A stretch of 64,000 nucleotides of DNA from Serripes groenlandicus (taxonomy: Eukaryota > Mollusca > Bivalvia > Cardiida > Cardiidae). Below are positions 27,142-41,315 of this stretch, piece after piece. Location: assembly GCA_031761405.1 (NCBI GenBank), contig JASEVX010000085.1, positions 620,001 to 684,000 on the forward strand, written 5' to 3'. The notes beneath the pieces are model-generated. The model was not told where the DNA came from. It was given only the letters and a program-made list of their open reading frames with translations, and did no database searches. Both the position numbers and the translations under genes were made by a program. Each line of letters begins with the position of its first letter. Position 1 is the first letter of the stretch.

Positions 27142-29585
27142 TATGAGTTTAGTTTAAACTTATTTATTTTACATCGATTGCGACTTAACCAGTACTCGCG
27201 CCGTTTGTGTGGAAACATCCCAAAGTTCAGTTCACCTACTCATGCATTTCCTGGTTTTCTCCAACCAGTACTCCCCACAACAAACTTCCCAAGCAACTGG
27301 CTGCTTTTCCATCTAAAACAGAAAACAGTTAATTAATTACAATAGAACAACATTACAGAAGGAAGGCACAGTACAACATGAACATTAGAAAACAGTTAAT
27401 TAATTACAATAGAACAACATTACAGAAGGAAGGCACAGTACAACATGAACATTAGAAAACAGTTAATTAATTACAATAGAACAACATTACAGAAGGAAAA
27501 GCACACAACATGAACATCTACAGTTTGGTTGAAAGCGGACATGTTGAAAGCGGTCGACACCAGACGACATGAGCTTACGGTTCGTTCACACATTCTGAGA
27601 TCCTAGTCGCATTGACCCAACACCAAAACATGCTGCAGCATTGTGCCCGTCGATGCAACACAATCTTCAGACGGTTCACAAACCATTACACTGCATAGAA
27701 CAAGAAAGGAAACAGCGGGCGACGTGAACTTGAAGTTTGTTCACATATTCTGAAAACAACGGTCAGAGTTGCCGACCGTTCAGCCGTTCAAACCTGTCGC
27801 ACGCTGAGTGTGTAGGTCAAATGCGACACCATCTAAAACATTGATTGATTGGGGTTTAACCCCGTTTTTAACGATTTCTCACTTAAATCACGGCAGTTCA
27901 GTTTAGTTTAGTTTAATTTAGTTTAGTTTAGTTTAGTTTATATGAGTTTAGTTTAAACTTATTTATTTTACATCGATTGCGACTTAACCAGTACTCGCGC
28001 CGTTTGTGTGGAAACATCCCAAAGTTCAGTTCACCTACTCATGCATTTCCTGGTTTTCTCCAACCAGTACTCCCCACAACAAACTTCCCAAGCAACTGGC
28101 TGCTTTTCCATCTAAAACAGAAAACAGTTAATTAATTACAATAGAACAACATTACAGAAGGAAGGCACAGTACAACATGAACATTAGAAAACAGTTAATT
28201 AATTACAATAGAACAACATTACAGAAGGAAGGCACAGTACAACATGAACATTAGAAAACAGTTAATTAATTACAATAGAACAACATTACAGAAGGAAAAG
28301 CACACAACATGAACATCTACAGTTTGGTTGAAAGCGGACATGTTGAAAGCGGTCGACACCAGACGACATGAGCTTACGGTTCGTTCACACATTCTGAGAT
28401 CCTAGTCGCATTGACCCAACACCAAAACATGCTGCAGCATTGTGCCCGTCGATGCAACACAATCTTCAGACGGTTCACAAACCATTACACTGCATAGAAC
28501 AAGAAAGGAAACAGCGGGCGACGTGAACTTGAAGTTTGTTCACATATTCTGAAAACAACGGTCAGAGTTGCCGACCGTTCAGCCGTTCAAACCTGTCGCA
28601 CGCTGAGTGTGTAGGTCAAATGCGACACCATCTAAAACATTGATTGATTGGGGTTTAACCCCGTTTTTAACGATTTCTCACTTAAATCACGGCAGTTCAG
28701 TTTAGTTTAGTTTAATTTAGTTTAGTTTAGTTTAGTTTATATGAGTTTAGTTTAAACTTATTTATTTTACATCGATTGCGACTTAACCAGTACTCGCGCC
28801 GTTTGTGTGGAAACATCCCAAAGTTCAGTTCACCTACTCATGCATTTCCTGGTTTTCTCCAACCAGTACTCCCCACAACAAACTTCCCAAGCAACTGGCT
28901 GCTTTTCCATCTAAAACAGAAAACAGTTAATTAATTACAATAGAACAACATTACAGAAGGAAGGCACAGTACAACATGAACATTAGAAAACAGTTAATTA
29001 ATTACAATAGAACAACATTACAGAAGGAAGGCACAGTACAACATGAACATTAGAAAACAGTTAATTAATTACAATAGAACAACATTACAGAAGGAAAAGC
29101 ACACAACATGAACATCTACAGTTTGGTTGAAAGCGGACATGTTGAAAGCGGTCGACACCAGACGACATGAGCTTACGGTTCGTTCACACATTCTGAGATC
29201 CTAGTCGCATTGACCCAACACCAAAACATGCTGCAGCATTGTGCCCGTCGATGCAACACAATCTTCAGACGGTTCACAAACCATTACACTGCATAGAACA
29301 AGAAAGGAAACAGCGGGCGACGTGAACTTGAAGTTTGTTCACATATTCTGAAAACAACGGTCAGAGTTGCCGACCGTTCAGCCGTTCAAACCTGTCGCAC
29401 GCTGAGTGTGTAGGTCAAATGCGACACCATCTAAAACATTGATTGATTGGGGTTTAACCCCGTTTTTAACGATTTCTCACTTAAATCACGGCAGTTCAGT
29501 TTAGTTTAGTTTAGTTTAGTTTAATTTAGTTTAGTTTAGTTTATATGAGTTTAGTTTAAACTTATTTTTTTTACATCGATTGCGA

Positions 29586-29635
29586 AACAAGCCTTTGGCT
29601 TAGATTAATCACTCTCGATGTCTGCTTCCTGGAGA
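29586..29635. repeat. 50-bp long-junction segment (copy 3)
   Basis: Ends the 854-bp interval 28782-29635. The unit before it has an eight-pentamer tract with a TTTAA interruption and the variant CTTATTTTTTTTACATCG. Confidence 0.9.
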
Positions 29636-30429
29636 CTTAACCAGTACTCGCGCCGTTTGTGTGGAAACATCCCAAAGTTCAGTTCACCTACTCATGCATT
29701 TCCTGGTTTTCTCCAACCAGTACTCCCCACAACAAACTTCCCAAGCAACTGGCTGCTTTTCCATCTAAAACAGAAAACAGTTAATTAATTACAATAGAAC
29801 AACATTACAGAAGGAAGGCACAGTACAACATGAACATTAGAAAACAGTTAATTAATTACAATAGAACAACATTACAGAAGGAAGGCACAGTACAACATGA
29901 ACATTAGAAAACAGTTAATTAATTACAATAGAACAACATTACAGAAGGAAAAGCACACAACATGAACATCTACAGTTTGGTTGAAAGCGGACATGTTGAA
30001 AGCGGTCGACACCAGACGACATGAGCTTACGGTTCGTTCACACATTCTGAGATCCTAGTCGCATTGACCCAACACCAAAACATGCTGCAGCATTGTGCCC
30101 GTCGATGCAACACAATCTTCAGACGGTTCACAAACCATTACACTGCATAGAACAAGAAAGGAAACAGCGGGCGACGTGAACTTGAAGTTTGTTCACATAT
30201 TCTGAAAACAACGGTCAGAGTTGCCGACCGTTCAGCCGTTCAAACCTGTCGCACGCTGAGTGTGTAGGTCAAATGCGACACCATCTAAAACATTGATTGA
30301 TTGGGGTTTAACCCCGTTTTTAACGATTTCTCACTTAAATCACGGCAGTTCAGTTTAGTTTAGTTTAGTTTAGTTTAGTTTAGTTTAGATGAGTTTAGTT
30401 TAAACTTATTTATGTTACATCGATTGCGA

Positions 30430-30479
30430 AACAAGCCTTTGGCTTAGATTAATCACTCTCGATGTCTGCTTCCTGGAGA
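30430..30479. repeat. 50-bp long-junction segment (copy 4)
   Basis: Ends the 844-bp interval 29636-30479. That unit has an uninterrupted pentamer tract running into TTTAGATGAG, and TTATGTTACATCG instead of TTATTTTACATCG. Both variants recur at 35.2 kb. Confidence 0.9.
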
Positions 30480-32077
30480 CTTAACCAGTACTCGCGCCGT
30501 TTGTGTGGAAACATCCCAAAGTTCAGTTCACCTACTCATGCATTTCCTGGTTTTCTCCAACCAGTACTCCCCACAACAAACTTCCCAAGCAACTGGCTGC
30601 TTTTCCATCTAAAACAGAAAACAGTTAATTAATTACAATAGAACAACATTACAGAAGGAAGGCACAGTACAACATGAACATTAGAAAACAGTTAATTAAT
30701 TACAATAGAACAACATTACAGAAGGAAGGCACAGTACAACATGAACATTAGAAAACAGTTAATTAATTACAATAGAACAACATTACAGAAGGAAAAGCAC
30801 ACAACATGAACATCTACAGTTTGGTTGAAAGCGGACATGTTGAAAGCGGTCGACACCAGACGACATGAGCTTACGGTTCGTTCACACATTCTGAGATCCT
30901 AGTCGCATTGACCCAACACCAAAACATGCTGCAGCATTGTGCCCGTCGATGCAACACAATCTTCAGACGGTTCACAAACCATTACACTGCATAGAACAAG
31001 AAAGGAAACAGCGGGCGACGTGAACTTGAAGTTTGTTCACATATTCTGAAAACAACGGTCAGAGTTGCCGACCGTTCAGCTGTTCAAACCTGTCGCACGC
31101 TGAGTGTGTAGGTCAAATGCGACACCATCTAAAACATTGATTGATTGGGGTTTAACCCCGTTTTTAACGATTTCTCACTTAAATCACGGCAGTTCAGTTT
31201 AGTTTAGTTTAATTTAGTTTAGTTTAGTTTAGTTTATATGAGTTTAGTTTAAACTTATTTATTTTACATCGATTGCGACTTAACCAGTACTCGCGCCGTT
31301 TGTGTGGAAACATCCCAAAGTTCAGTTCACCTACTCATGCATTTCCTGGTTTTCTCCAACCAGTACTCCCCACAACAAACTTCCCAAGCAACTGGCTGCT
31401 TTTCCATCTAAAACAGAAAACAGTTAATTAATTACAATAGAACAACATTACAGAAGGAAGGCACAGTACAACATGAACATTAGAAAACAGTTAATTAATT
31501 ACAATAGAACAACATTACAGAAGGAAGGCACAGTACAACATGAACATTAGAAAACAGTTAATTAATTACAATAGAACAACATTACAGAAGGAAAAGCACA
31601 CAACATGAACATCTACAGTTTGGTTGAAAGCGGACATGTTGAAAGCGGTCGACACCAGACGACATGAGCTTACGGTTCGTTCACACATTCTGAGATCCTA
31701 GTCGCATTGACCCAACACCAAAACATGCTGCAGCATTGTGCCCGTCGATGCAACACAATCTTCAGACGGTTCACAAACCATTACACTGCATAGAACAAGA
31801 AAGGAAACAGCGGGCGACGTGAACTTGAAGTTTGTTCACATATTCTGAAAACAAAGGTCAGAGTTGCCGACCGTTCAGCCGTTCAAACCTGTCGCACGCT
31901 GAGTGTGTAGGTCAAATGCGACACCATCTAAAACATTGATTGATTGGGGTTTAACCCCGTTTTTAACGATTTCTCACTTTAATCACGGCAGTTCAGTTTA
32001 GTTTAGTTTAATTTAGTTTAGTTTAGTTTAGTTTATATGAGTTTAGTTTAAACTTATTTATTTTACATCGATTGCGA

Positions 32078-34457
32078 CTTAACCAGTACTCGCGCCGTTT
32101 GTGTGGAAACATCCCAAAGTTCAGTTCACCTACTCATGCATTTCCTGGTTTTCTCCAACCAGTACTCCCCACAACAAACTTCCCAAGCAACTGGCTGCTT
32201 TTCCATCTAAAACAGAAAACAGTTAATTAATTACAATAGAACAACATTACAGAAGGAAGGCACAGTACAACATGAACATTAGAAAACAGTTAATTAATTA
32301 CAATAGAACAACATTACAGAAGGAAGGCACAGTACAACATGAACATTAGAAAACAGTTAATTAATTACAATAGAACAACATTACAGAAGGAAAAGCACAC
32401 AACATGAACATCTACAGTTTGGTTGAAAGCGGACATGTTGAAAGCGGTCGACACCAGACGACATGAGCTTACGGTTCGTTCACACATTCTGAGATCCTAG
32501 TCGCATTGACCCAACACCAAAACATGCTGCAGCATTGTGCCCGTCGATGCAACACAATCTTCAGACGGTTCACAAACCATTACACTGCATAGAACAAGGA
32601 AACAGCGGGCGACATGAACTTGAAGTTTGTTCACATATTCTGAAAACAACGGTCAGAGTTGCCGACCGTTCAGCCGTTCAAACCTGTCGCACGCTGAGTG
32701 TGTAGGTCAAATGCGACACCATCTAAAACATTGATTGATTGGGGTTTAACCCCGTTTTTAACGATTTCTCACTTAAATCACGGCAGTTCAGTTTAGTTTA
32801 GTTTAATTTAGTTTAGTTTAGTTTATATGAGTTTAGTTTAAACTTATTTATTTTACATCGATTGCGACTTAACCAGTACTCGCGCCGTTTGTGTGGAAAC
32901 ATCCCAAAGTTCAGTTCACCTACTCATGCATTTCCTGGTTTTCTCCAACCAGTACTCCCCACAACAAACTTCCCAAGCAACTGGCTGCTTTTCCATCTAA
33001 AACAGAAAACAGTTAATTAATTACAATAGAACAACATTACAGAAGGAAGGCACAGTACAACATGAACATTAGAAAACAGTTAATTAATTACAATAGAACA
33101 ACATTACAGAAGGAAGGCACAGTACAACATGAACATTAGAAAACAGTTAATTAATTACAATAGAACAACATTACAGAAGGAAAAGCACACAACATGAACA
33201 TCTACAGTTTGGTTGAAAGCGGACATGTTGAAAGCGGTCGACACCAGACGACATGAGCTTACGGTTCGTTCACACATTCTGAGATCCTAGTCGCATTGAC
33301 CCAACACCAAAACATGCTGCAGCATTGTGCCCGTCGATGCAACACAATCTTCAGACGGTTCACAAACCATTACACTGCATAGAACAAGGAAACAGCGGGC
33401 GACGTGAACTTGAAGTTTGTTCACATATTCTGAAAACAACGGTCAGAGTTGCCGACCGTTCAGCCGTTCAAACCTGTCGCACGCTGAGTGTGTAGGTCAA
33501 ATGCGACACCATCTAAAACATTGATTGATTGGGGTTTAACCCCGTTTTTAACGATTTCTCACTTAAATCACGGCAGTTCAGTTTAGTTTAGTTTAATTTA
33601 GTTTAGTTTAGTTTAGTTTATATGAGTTTAGTTTAAACTTATTTATTTTACATCGATTGCGACTTAACCAGTACTCGCGCCGTTTGTGTGGAAACATCCC
33701 AAAGTTCAGTTCACCTACTCATGCATTTCCTGGTTTTCTCCAACCAGTACTCCCCACAACAAACTTCCCAAGCAACTGGCTGCTTTTCCATCTAAAACAG
33801 AAAACAGTTAATTAATTACAATAGAACAACATTACAGAAGGAAGGCACAGTACAACATGAACATTAGAAAACAGTTAATTAATTACAATAGAACAACATT
33901 ACAGAAGGAAGGCACAGTACAACATGAACATTAGAAAACAGTTAATTAATTACAATAGAACAACATTACAGAAGGAAAAGCACACAACATGAACATCTAC
34001 AGTTTGGTTGAAAGCGGACATGTTGAAAGCGGTCGACACCAGACGACATGAGCTTACGGTTCGTTCACACATTCTGAGATCCTAGTCGCATTGACCCAAC
34101 ACCAAAACATGCTGCAGCATTGTGCCCGTCGATGCAACACAATCTTCAGACGGTTCACAAACCATTACACTGCATAGAACAAGGAAACAGCGGGCGACGT
34201 GAACTTGAAGTTTGTTCACATATTCTGAAAACAACGGTCAGAGTTGCCGACCGTTCAGCCGTTCAAACCTGTCGCACGCTGAGTGTGTAGGTCAAATGCG
34301 ACACCATCTAAAACATTGATTGATTGGGGTTTAACCCCGTTTTTAACGATTTCTCACTTAAATCACGGCAGTTCAGTTTAGTTTAGTTTAATTTAGTTTA
34401 GTTTAGTTTAGTTTATATGAGTTTAGTTTAAACTTATTTATTTTACATCGATTGCGA
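32078..34457. repeat. Three adjacent satellite units sharing a 4-bp deletion
   Basis: In each of the intervals 32078-32867, 32868-33662 and 33663-34457, GAACAAGAAAGGAAACAG has become GAACAAGGAAACAG. No other unit shows this. The first of the three also has GACATGAAC for GACGTGAAC, showing that neighbouring units are copied from one another and then diverge. Confidence 0.93.
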
Positions 34458-35251
34458 CTTAACCAGTACTCGCGCCGTTTGTGTGGAAACATCCCAAAGT
34501 TCAGTTCACCTACTCATGCATTTCCTGGTTTTCTCCAACCAGTACTCCCCACAACAAACTTCCCAAGCAACTGGCTGCTTTTCCATCTAAAACAGAAAAC
34601 AGTTAATTAATTACAATAGAACAACATTACAGAAGGAAGGCACAGTACAACATGAACATTAGAAAACAGTTAATTAATTACAATAGAACAACATTACAGA
34701 AGGAAGGCACAGTACAACATGAACATTAGAAAACAGTTAATTAATTACAATAGAACAACATTACAGAAGGAAAAGCACACAACATGAACATCTACAGTTT
34801 GGTTGAAAGCGGACATGTTGAAAGCGGTCGACACCAGACGACATGAGCTTACGGTTCGTTCACACATTCTGAGATCCTAGTCGCATTGACCCAACACCAA
34901 AACATGCTGCAGCATTGTGCCCGTCGATGCAACACAATCTTCAGACGGTTCACAAACCATTACACTGCATAGAACAAGAAAGGAAACAGCGGGCGACGTG
35001 AACTTGAAGTTTGTTCACATATTCTGAAAACAAAGGTCAGAGTTGCCGACCGTTCAGCCGTTCAAACCTGTCGCACGCTGAGTGTGTAGGTCAAATGCGA
35101 CACCATCTAAAACATTGATTGATTGGGGTTTAACCCCGTTTTTAACGATTTCTCACTTAAATCACGGCAGTTCAGTTTAGTTTAGTTTAGTTTAGTTTAG
35201 TTTAGTTTAGATGAGTTTAGTTTAAACTTATTTATGTTACATCGATTGCGA

Positions 35252-35301
35252 AACAAGCCTTTGGCTTAGATTAATCACTCTCGATGTCTGCTTCCTGGAG
35301 A
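35252..35301. repeat. 50-bp long-junction segment (copy 5)
   Basis: Ends the 844-bp interval 34458-35301. It shares TTTAGATGAG and TTATGTTACATCG with the junction at 30430-30479, but its unit also carries the ACAAAGGTCA variant seen at 31849-31861. Confidence 0.9.
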
Positions 35302-38300
35302 CTTAACCAGTACTCGCGCCGTTTGTGTGGAAACATCCCAAAGTTCAGTTCACCTACTCATGCATTTCCTGGTTTTCTCCAACCAGTACTCCCCACAACA
35401 AACTTCCCAAGCAACTGGCTGCTTTTCCATCTAAAACAGAAAACAGTTAATTAATTACAATAGAACAACATTACAGAAGGAAGGCACAGTACAACATGAA
35501 CATTAGAAAACAGTTAATTAATTACAATAGAACAACATTACAGAAGGAAGGCACAGTACAACATGAACATTAGAAAACAGTTAATTAATTACAATAGAAC
35601 AACATTACAGAAGGAAAAGCACACAACATGAACATCTACAGTTTGGTTGAAAGCGGACATGTTGAAAGCGGTCGACACCAGACGACATGAGCTTACGGTT
35701 CGTTCACACATTCTGAGATCCTAGTCGCATTGACCCAACACCAAAACATGCTGCAGCATTGTGCCCGTCGATGCAACACAATCTTCAGACGGTTCACAAA
35801 CCATTACACTGCATAGAACAAGAAAGGAAACAGCGGGCGACGTGAACTTGAAGTTTGTTCACATATTCTGAAAACAACGGTCAGAGTTGCCGACCGTTCA
35901 GCCGTTCACACCTGTCGCACGCTGAGTGTGTAGGTCAAATGCGACACCATCTAAAACATTGATTGATTGGGGTTTAACCCCGTTTTTAACGATTTCTCAC
36001 TTAAATCACGGCAGTTCAGTTTAGTTTAGTTTAATTTAGTTTAGTTTAGTTTATATGAGTTTAGTTTAAACTTATTTATTTTACATCGATTGCGACTTAA
36101 CCAGTACTCCCGCCGTTTGTGTGGAAACATCCCAAAGTTCAGTTCACCTACTCATGCATTTCCTGGTTTTCTCCAACCAGTACTCCCCACAACAAACTTC
36201 CCAAGCAACTGGCTGCTTTTCCATCTAAAACAGAAAACAGTTAATTAATTACAATAGAACAACATTACAGAAGGAAGGCACAGTACAACATGAACATTAG
36301 AAAACAGTTAATTAATTACAATAGAACAACATTACAGAAGGAAGGCACAGTACAACATGAACATTAGAAAACAGTTAATTAATTACAATAGAACAACATT
36401 ACAGAAGGAAAAGCACACAACATGAACATCTACAGTTTGGTTGAAAGCGGACATGTTGAAAGCGGTCGACACCAGACGACATGAGCTTACGGTTCGTTCA
36501 CACATTCTGAGATCCTAGTCGCATTGACCCAACACCAAAACATGCTGCAGCATTGTGCCCGTCGATGCAACACAATCTTCAGACGGTTCACAAACCATTA
36601 CACTGCATAGAACAAGAAAGGAAACAGCGGGCGACGTGAACTTGAAGTTTGTTCACATATTCTGAAAACAACGGTCAGAGTTGCCGACCGTTCAGCCGTT
36701 CAAACCTGTCGCACGCTGAGTGTGTAGGTCAAATGCGACACCATCTAAAACATTGATTGATTGGGGTTTAACCCCGTTTTTAACGATTTCTCACTTAAAT
36801 CACGGCAGTTCAGTTTAGTTTAGTTTAATTTAGTTTAGTTTAGTTTATATGAGTTTAGTTTAAACTTATTTATTTTACATCGATTGCGACTTAACCAGTA
36901 CTCGCGCCGTTTGTGTGGAAACATCCCAAAGTTCAGTTCACCTACTCATGCATTTCCTGGTTTTCTCCAACCAGTACTCCCCACAACAAACTTCCCAAGC
37001 AACTGGCTGCTTTTCCATCTAAAACAGAAAACAGTTAATTAATTACAATAGAACAACATTACAGAAGGAAGGCACAGTACAACATGAACATTAGAAAACA
37101 GTTAATTAATTACAATAGAACAACATTACAGAAGGAAGGCACAGTACAACATGAACATTAGAAAACAGTTAATTAATTACAATAGAACAACATTACAGAA
37201 GGAAAAGCACACAACATGAACATCTACAGTTTGGTTGAAAGCGGACATGTTGAAAGCGGTCGACACCAGACGACATGAGCTTACGGTTCGTTCACACATT
37301 CTGAGATCCTAGTCGCATTGACCCAACACCAAAACATGCTGCAGCATTGTGCCCGTCGATGCAACACAATCTTCAGACGGTTCACAAACCATTACACTGC
37401 ATAGAACAAGAAAGGAAACAGCGGGCGACGTGAACTTGAAGTTTGTTCACATATTCTGAAAACAACGGTCAGAGTTGCCGACCGTTCAGCCGTTCAAACC
37501 TGTCGCACGCTGAGTGTGTAGGTCAAATGCGACACCATCTAAAACATTGATTGATTGGGGTTTAACCCCGTTTTTAACGATTTCTCACTTAAATCACGGC
37601 AGTTCAGTTTAGTTTAGTTTAATTTAGTTTAGTTTAGTTTAGTTTATATGAGTTTAGTTTAAACTTATTTATTTTACATCGATTGCGACTTAACCAGTAC
37701 TCGCGCCGTTTGTGTGGAAACATCCCAAAGTTCAGTTCACCTACTCATGCATTTCCTGGTTTTCTCCAACCAGTACTCCCCACAACAAACTTCCCAAGCA
37801 ACTGGCTGCTTTTCCATCTAAAACAGAAAACAGTTAATTAATTACAATAGAACAACATTACAGAAGGAAGGCACAGTACAACATGAACATTAGAAAACAG
37901 TTAATTAATTACAATAGAACAACATTACAGAAGGAAGGCACAGTACAACATGAACATTAGAAAACAGTTAATTAATTACAATAGAACAACATTACAGAAG
38001 GAAAAGCACACAACATGAACATCTACAGTTTGGTTGAAAGCGGACATGTTGAAAGCGGTCGACACCAGACGACATGAGCTTACGGTTCGTTCACACATTC
38101 TGAGATCCTAGTCGCATTGACCCAACACCAAAACATGCTGCAGCATTGTGCCCGTCGATGCAACACAATCTTCAGACGGTTCACAAACCATTACACTGCA
38201 TAGAACAAGAAAGGAAACAGCGGGCGACGTGAACTTGAAGTTTGTTCACATATTCTGAAAACAACGGTCAGAGTTGCCGACCGTTCAGCCGTTCAAACCT

Positions 38301-39286
38301 GTCGCACGCTGAGTGTGTAGGTCAAATGCGACACCATCTAAAACATTGATTGATTGGGGTTTAACCCCGTTTTTAACGATTTCTCACTTAAATCACGGCA
38401 GTTCAGTTTAGTTTAGTTTAATTTAGTTTAGTTTAGTTTAGTTTATATGAGTTTAGTTTAAACTTATTTATTTTACATCGATTGCGACTTAACCAGTACT
38501 CGCGCCGTTTGTGTGGAAACATCCCAAAGTTCAGTTCACCTACTCATGCATTTCCTGGTTTTCTCCAACCAGTACTCCCCACAACAAACTTCCCAAGCAA
38601 CTGGCTGCTTTTCCATCTAAAACAGAAAACAGTTAATTAATTACAATAGAACAACATTACAGAAGGAAGGCACAGTACAACATGAACATTAGAAAACAGT
38701 TAATTAATTACAATAGAACAACATTACAGAAGGAAGGCACAGTACAACATGAACATTAGAAAACAGTTAATTAATTACAATAGAACAACATTACAGAAGG
38801 AAAAGCACACAACATGAACATCTACAGTTTGGTTGAAAGCGGACATGTTGAAAGCGGTCGACACCAGACGACATGAGCTTACGGTTCGTTCACACATTCT
38901 GAGATCCTAGTCGCATTGACCCAACACCAAAACATGCTGCAGCATTGTGCCCGTCGATGCAACACAATCTTCAGACGGTTCACAAACCATTACACTGCAT
39001 AGAACAAGAAAGGAAACAGCGGGCGACGTGAACTTGAAGTTTGTTCACATATTCTGAAAACAACGGTCAGAGTTGCCGACCGTTCAGCCGTTCAAACCTG
39101 TCGCACGCTGAGTGTGTAGGTCAAATGCGACACCATCTAAAACATTGATTGATTGGGGTTTAACCCCGTTTTTAACGATTTCTCACTTAAATCACGGCAG
39201 TTCAGTTTAGTTTAGTTTAGTTTAGTTTAGTTTAGTTTAGTTTAGATGAGTTTAGTTTAAACTTATTTATTTTACATCGATTGCGA

Positions 39287-39336
39287 AACAAGCCTTTGGC
39301 TTAGATTAATCACTCTCGATGTCTGCTTCCTGGAGA
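39287..39336. repeat. 50-bp long-junction segment (copy 6)
   Basis: Ends the 849-bp interval 38488-39336. The unit has a long uninterrupted pentamer tract and TTTAGATGAG but the ordinary TTATTTTACATCG. It is the last long junction. All later junctions, to the array edge, are short. Confidence 0.9.
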
Positions 39337-41285
39337 CTTAACCAGTACTCGCGCCGTTTGTGTGGAAACATCCCAAAGTTCAGTTCACCTACTCATGCAT
39401 TTCCTGGTTTTCTCCAACCAGTACTCCCCACAACAAACTTCCCAAGCAACTGGCTGCTTTTCCATCTAAAACAGAAAACAGTTAATTAATTACAATAGAA
39501 CAACATTACAGAAGGAAGGCACAGTACAACATGAACATTAGAAAACAGTTAATTAATTACAATAGAACAACATTACAGAAGGAAGGCACAGTACAACATG
39601 AACATTAGAAAACAGTTAATTAATTACAATAGAACAACATTACAGAAGGAAAAGCACACAACATGAACATCTACAGTTTGGTTGAAAGCGGACATGTTGA
39701 AAGCGGTCGACACCAGACGACATGAGCTTACGGTTCGTTCACACATTCTGAGATCCTAGTCGCATTGACCCAACACCAAAACATGCTGCAGCATTGTGCC
39801 CGTCGATGCAACACAATCTTCAGACGGTTCACAAACCATTACACTGCATAGAACAAGAAAGGAAACAGCGGGCGACGTGAACTTGAAGTTTGTTCACATA
39901 TTCTGAAAACAACGGTCAGAGTTGCCGACCGTTCAGCCGTTCAAACCTGTCGCACGCTGAGTGTGTAGGTCAAATGCGACACCATCTAAAACATTGATTG
40001 ATTGGGGTTTAACCCCGTTTTTAACGATTTCTCACTTAAATCACGGCAGTTCAGTTTAGTTTAGTTTAATTTAGTTTAGTTTAGTTTAGTTTATATGAGT
40101 TTAGTTTAAACTTATTTATTTTACATCGATTGCGACTTAACCAGTACTCGCGCCGTTTGTGTGGAAACATCCCAAAGTTCAGTTCACCTACTCATGCATT
40201 TCCTGGTTTTCTCCAACCAGTACTCCCCACAACAAACTTCCCAAGCAACTGGCTGCTTTTCCATCTAAAACAGAAAACAGTTAATTAATTACAATAGAAC
40301 AACATTACAGAAGGAAGGCACAGTACAACATGAACATTAGAAAACAGTTAATTAATTACAATAGAACAACATTACAGAAGGAAGGCACAGTACAACATGA
40401 ACATTAGAAAACAGTTAATTAATTACAATAGAACAACATTACAGAAGGAAAAGCACACAACATGAACATCTACAGTTTGGTTGAAAGCGGACATGTTGAA
40501 AGCGGTCGACACCAGACGACATGAGCTTACGGTTCGTTCACACATTCTGAGATCCTAGTCGCATTGACCCAACACCAAAACATGCTGCAGCATTGTGCCC
40601 GTCGATGCAACACAATCTTCAGACGGTTCACAAACCATTACACTGCATAGAACAAGAAAGGAAACAGCGGGCGACGTGAACTTGAAGTTTGTTCACATAT
40701 TCTGAAAACAACGGTCAGAGTTGCCGACCGTTCAGCCGTTCAAACCTGTCGCACGCTGAGTGTGTAGGTCAAATGCGACACCATCTAAAACATTGATTGA
40801 TTGGGGTTTAACCCCGTTTTTAACGATTTCTCACTTAAATCACGGCAGTTCAGTTTAGTTTAGTTTAATTTAGTTTAGTTTAGTTTAGTTTATATGAGTT
40901 TAGTTTAAACTTATTTATTTTACATCGATTGCGACTTAACCAGTACTCGCGCCGTTTGTGTGGAAACATCCCAAAGTTCAGTTCACCTACTCATGCATTT
41001 CCTGGTTTTCTCCAACCAGTACTCCCCACAACAAACATCCCAAGCAACTGGCTGCTTTTCCATCTAAAACAGAAAACAGTTAATTAATTACAATAGAACA
41101 ACATTACAGAAGGAAGGCACAGTACAACATGAACATTAGAAAACAGTTAATTAATTACAATAGAACAACATTACAGAAGGAAGGCACAGTACAACATGAA
41201 CATTAGAAAACAGTTAATTAATTACAATAGAACAACATTACAGAAGGAAAAGCACACAACATGAACATCTACAGTTTGGTTGAAA

Positions 41286-41315
41286 GCGGACATGTTGAAA
41301 GCGGACATGTTGAAA
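41286..41315. repeat. 15-bp tandem duplication inside a satellite unit
   Basis: GCGGACATGTTGAAA is present twice in a row. The unit has also lost two pentamers, giving a net interval of 804 bp (40935-41738). Private to this unit. Confidence 0.95.

Noticed and set aside
13646..27183. Assembly duplication as the sole explanation of the 9570-bp offset
   Set aside because: Not chosen as the default because private variants next to the shared block differ (13514, 17637); it cannot be excluded without reads.
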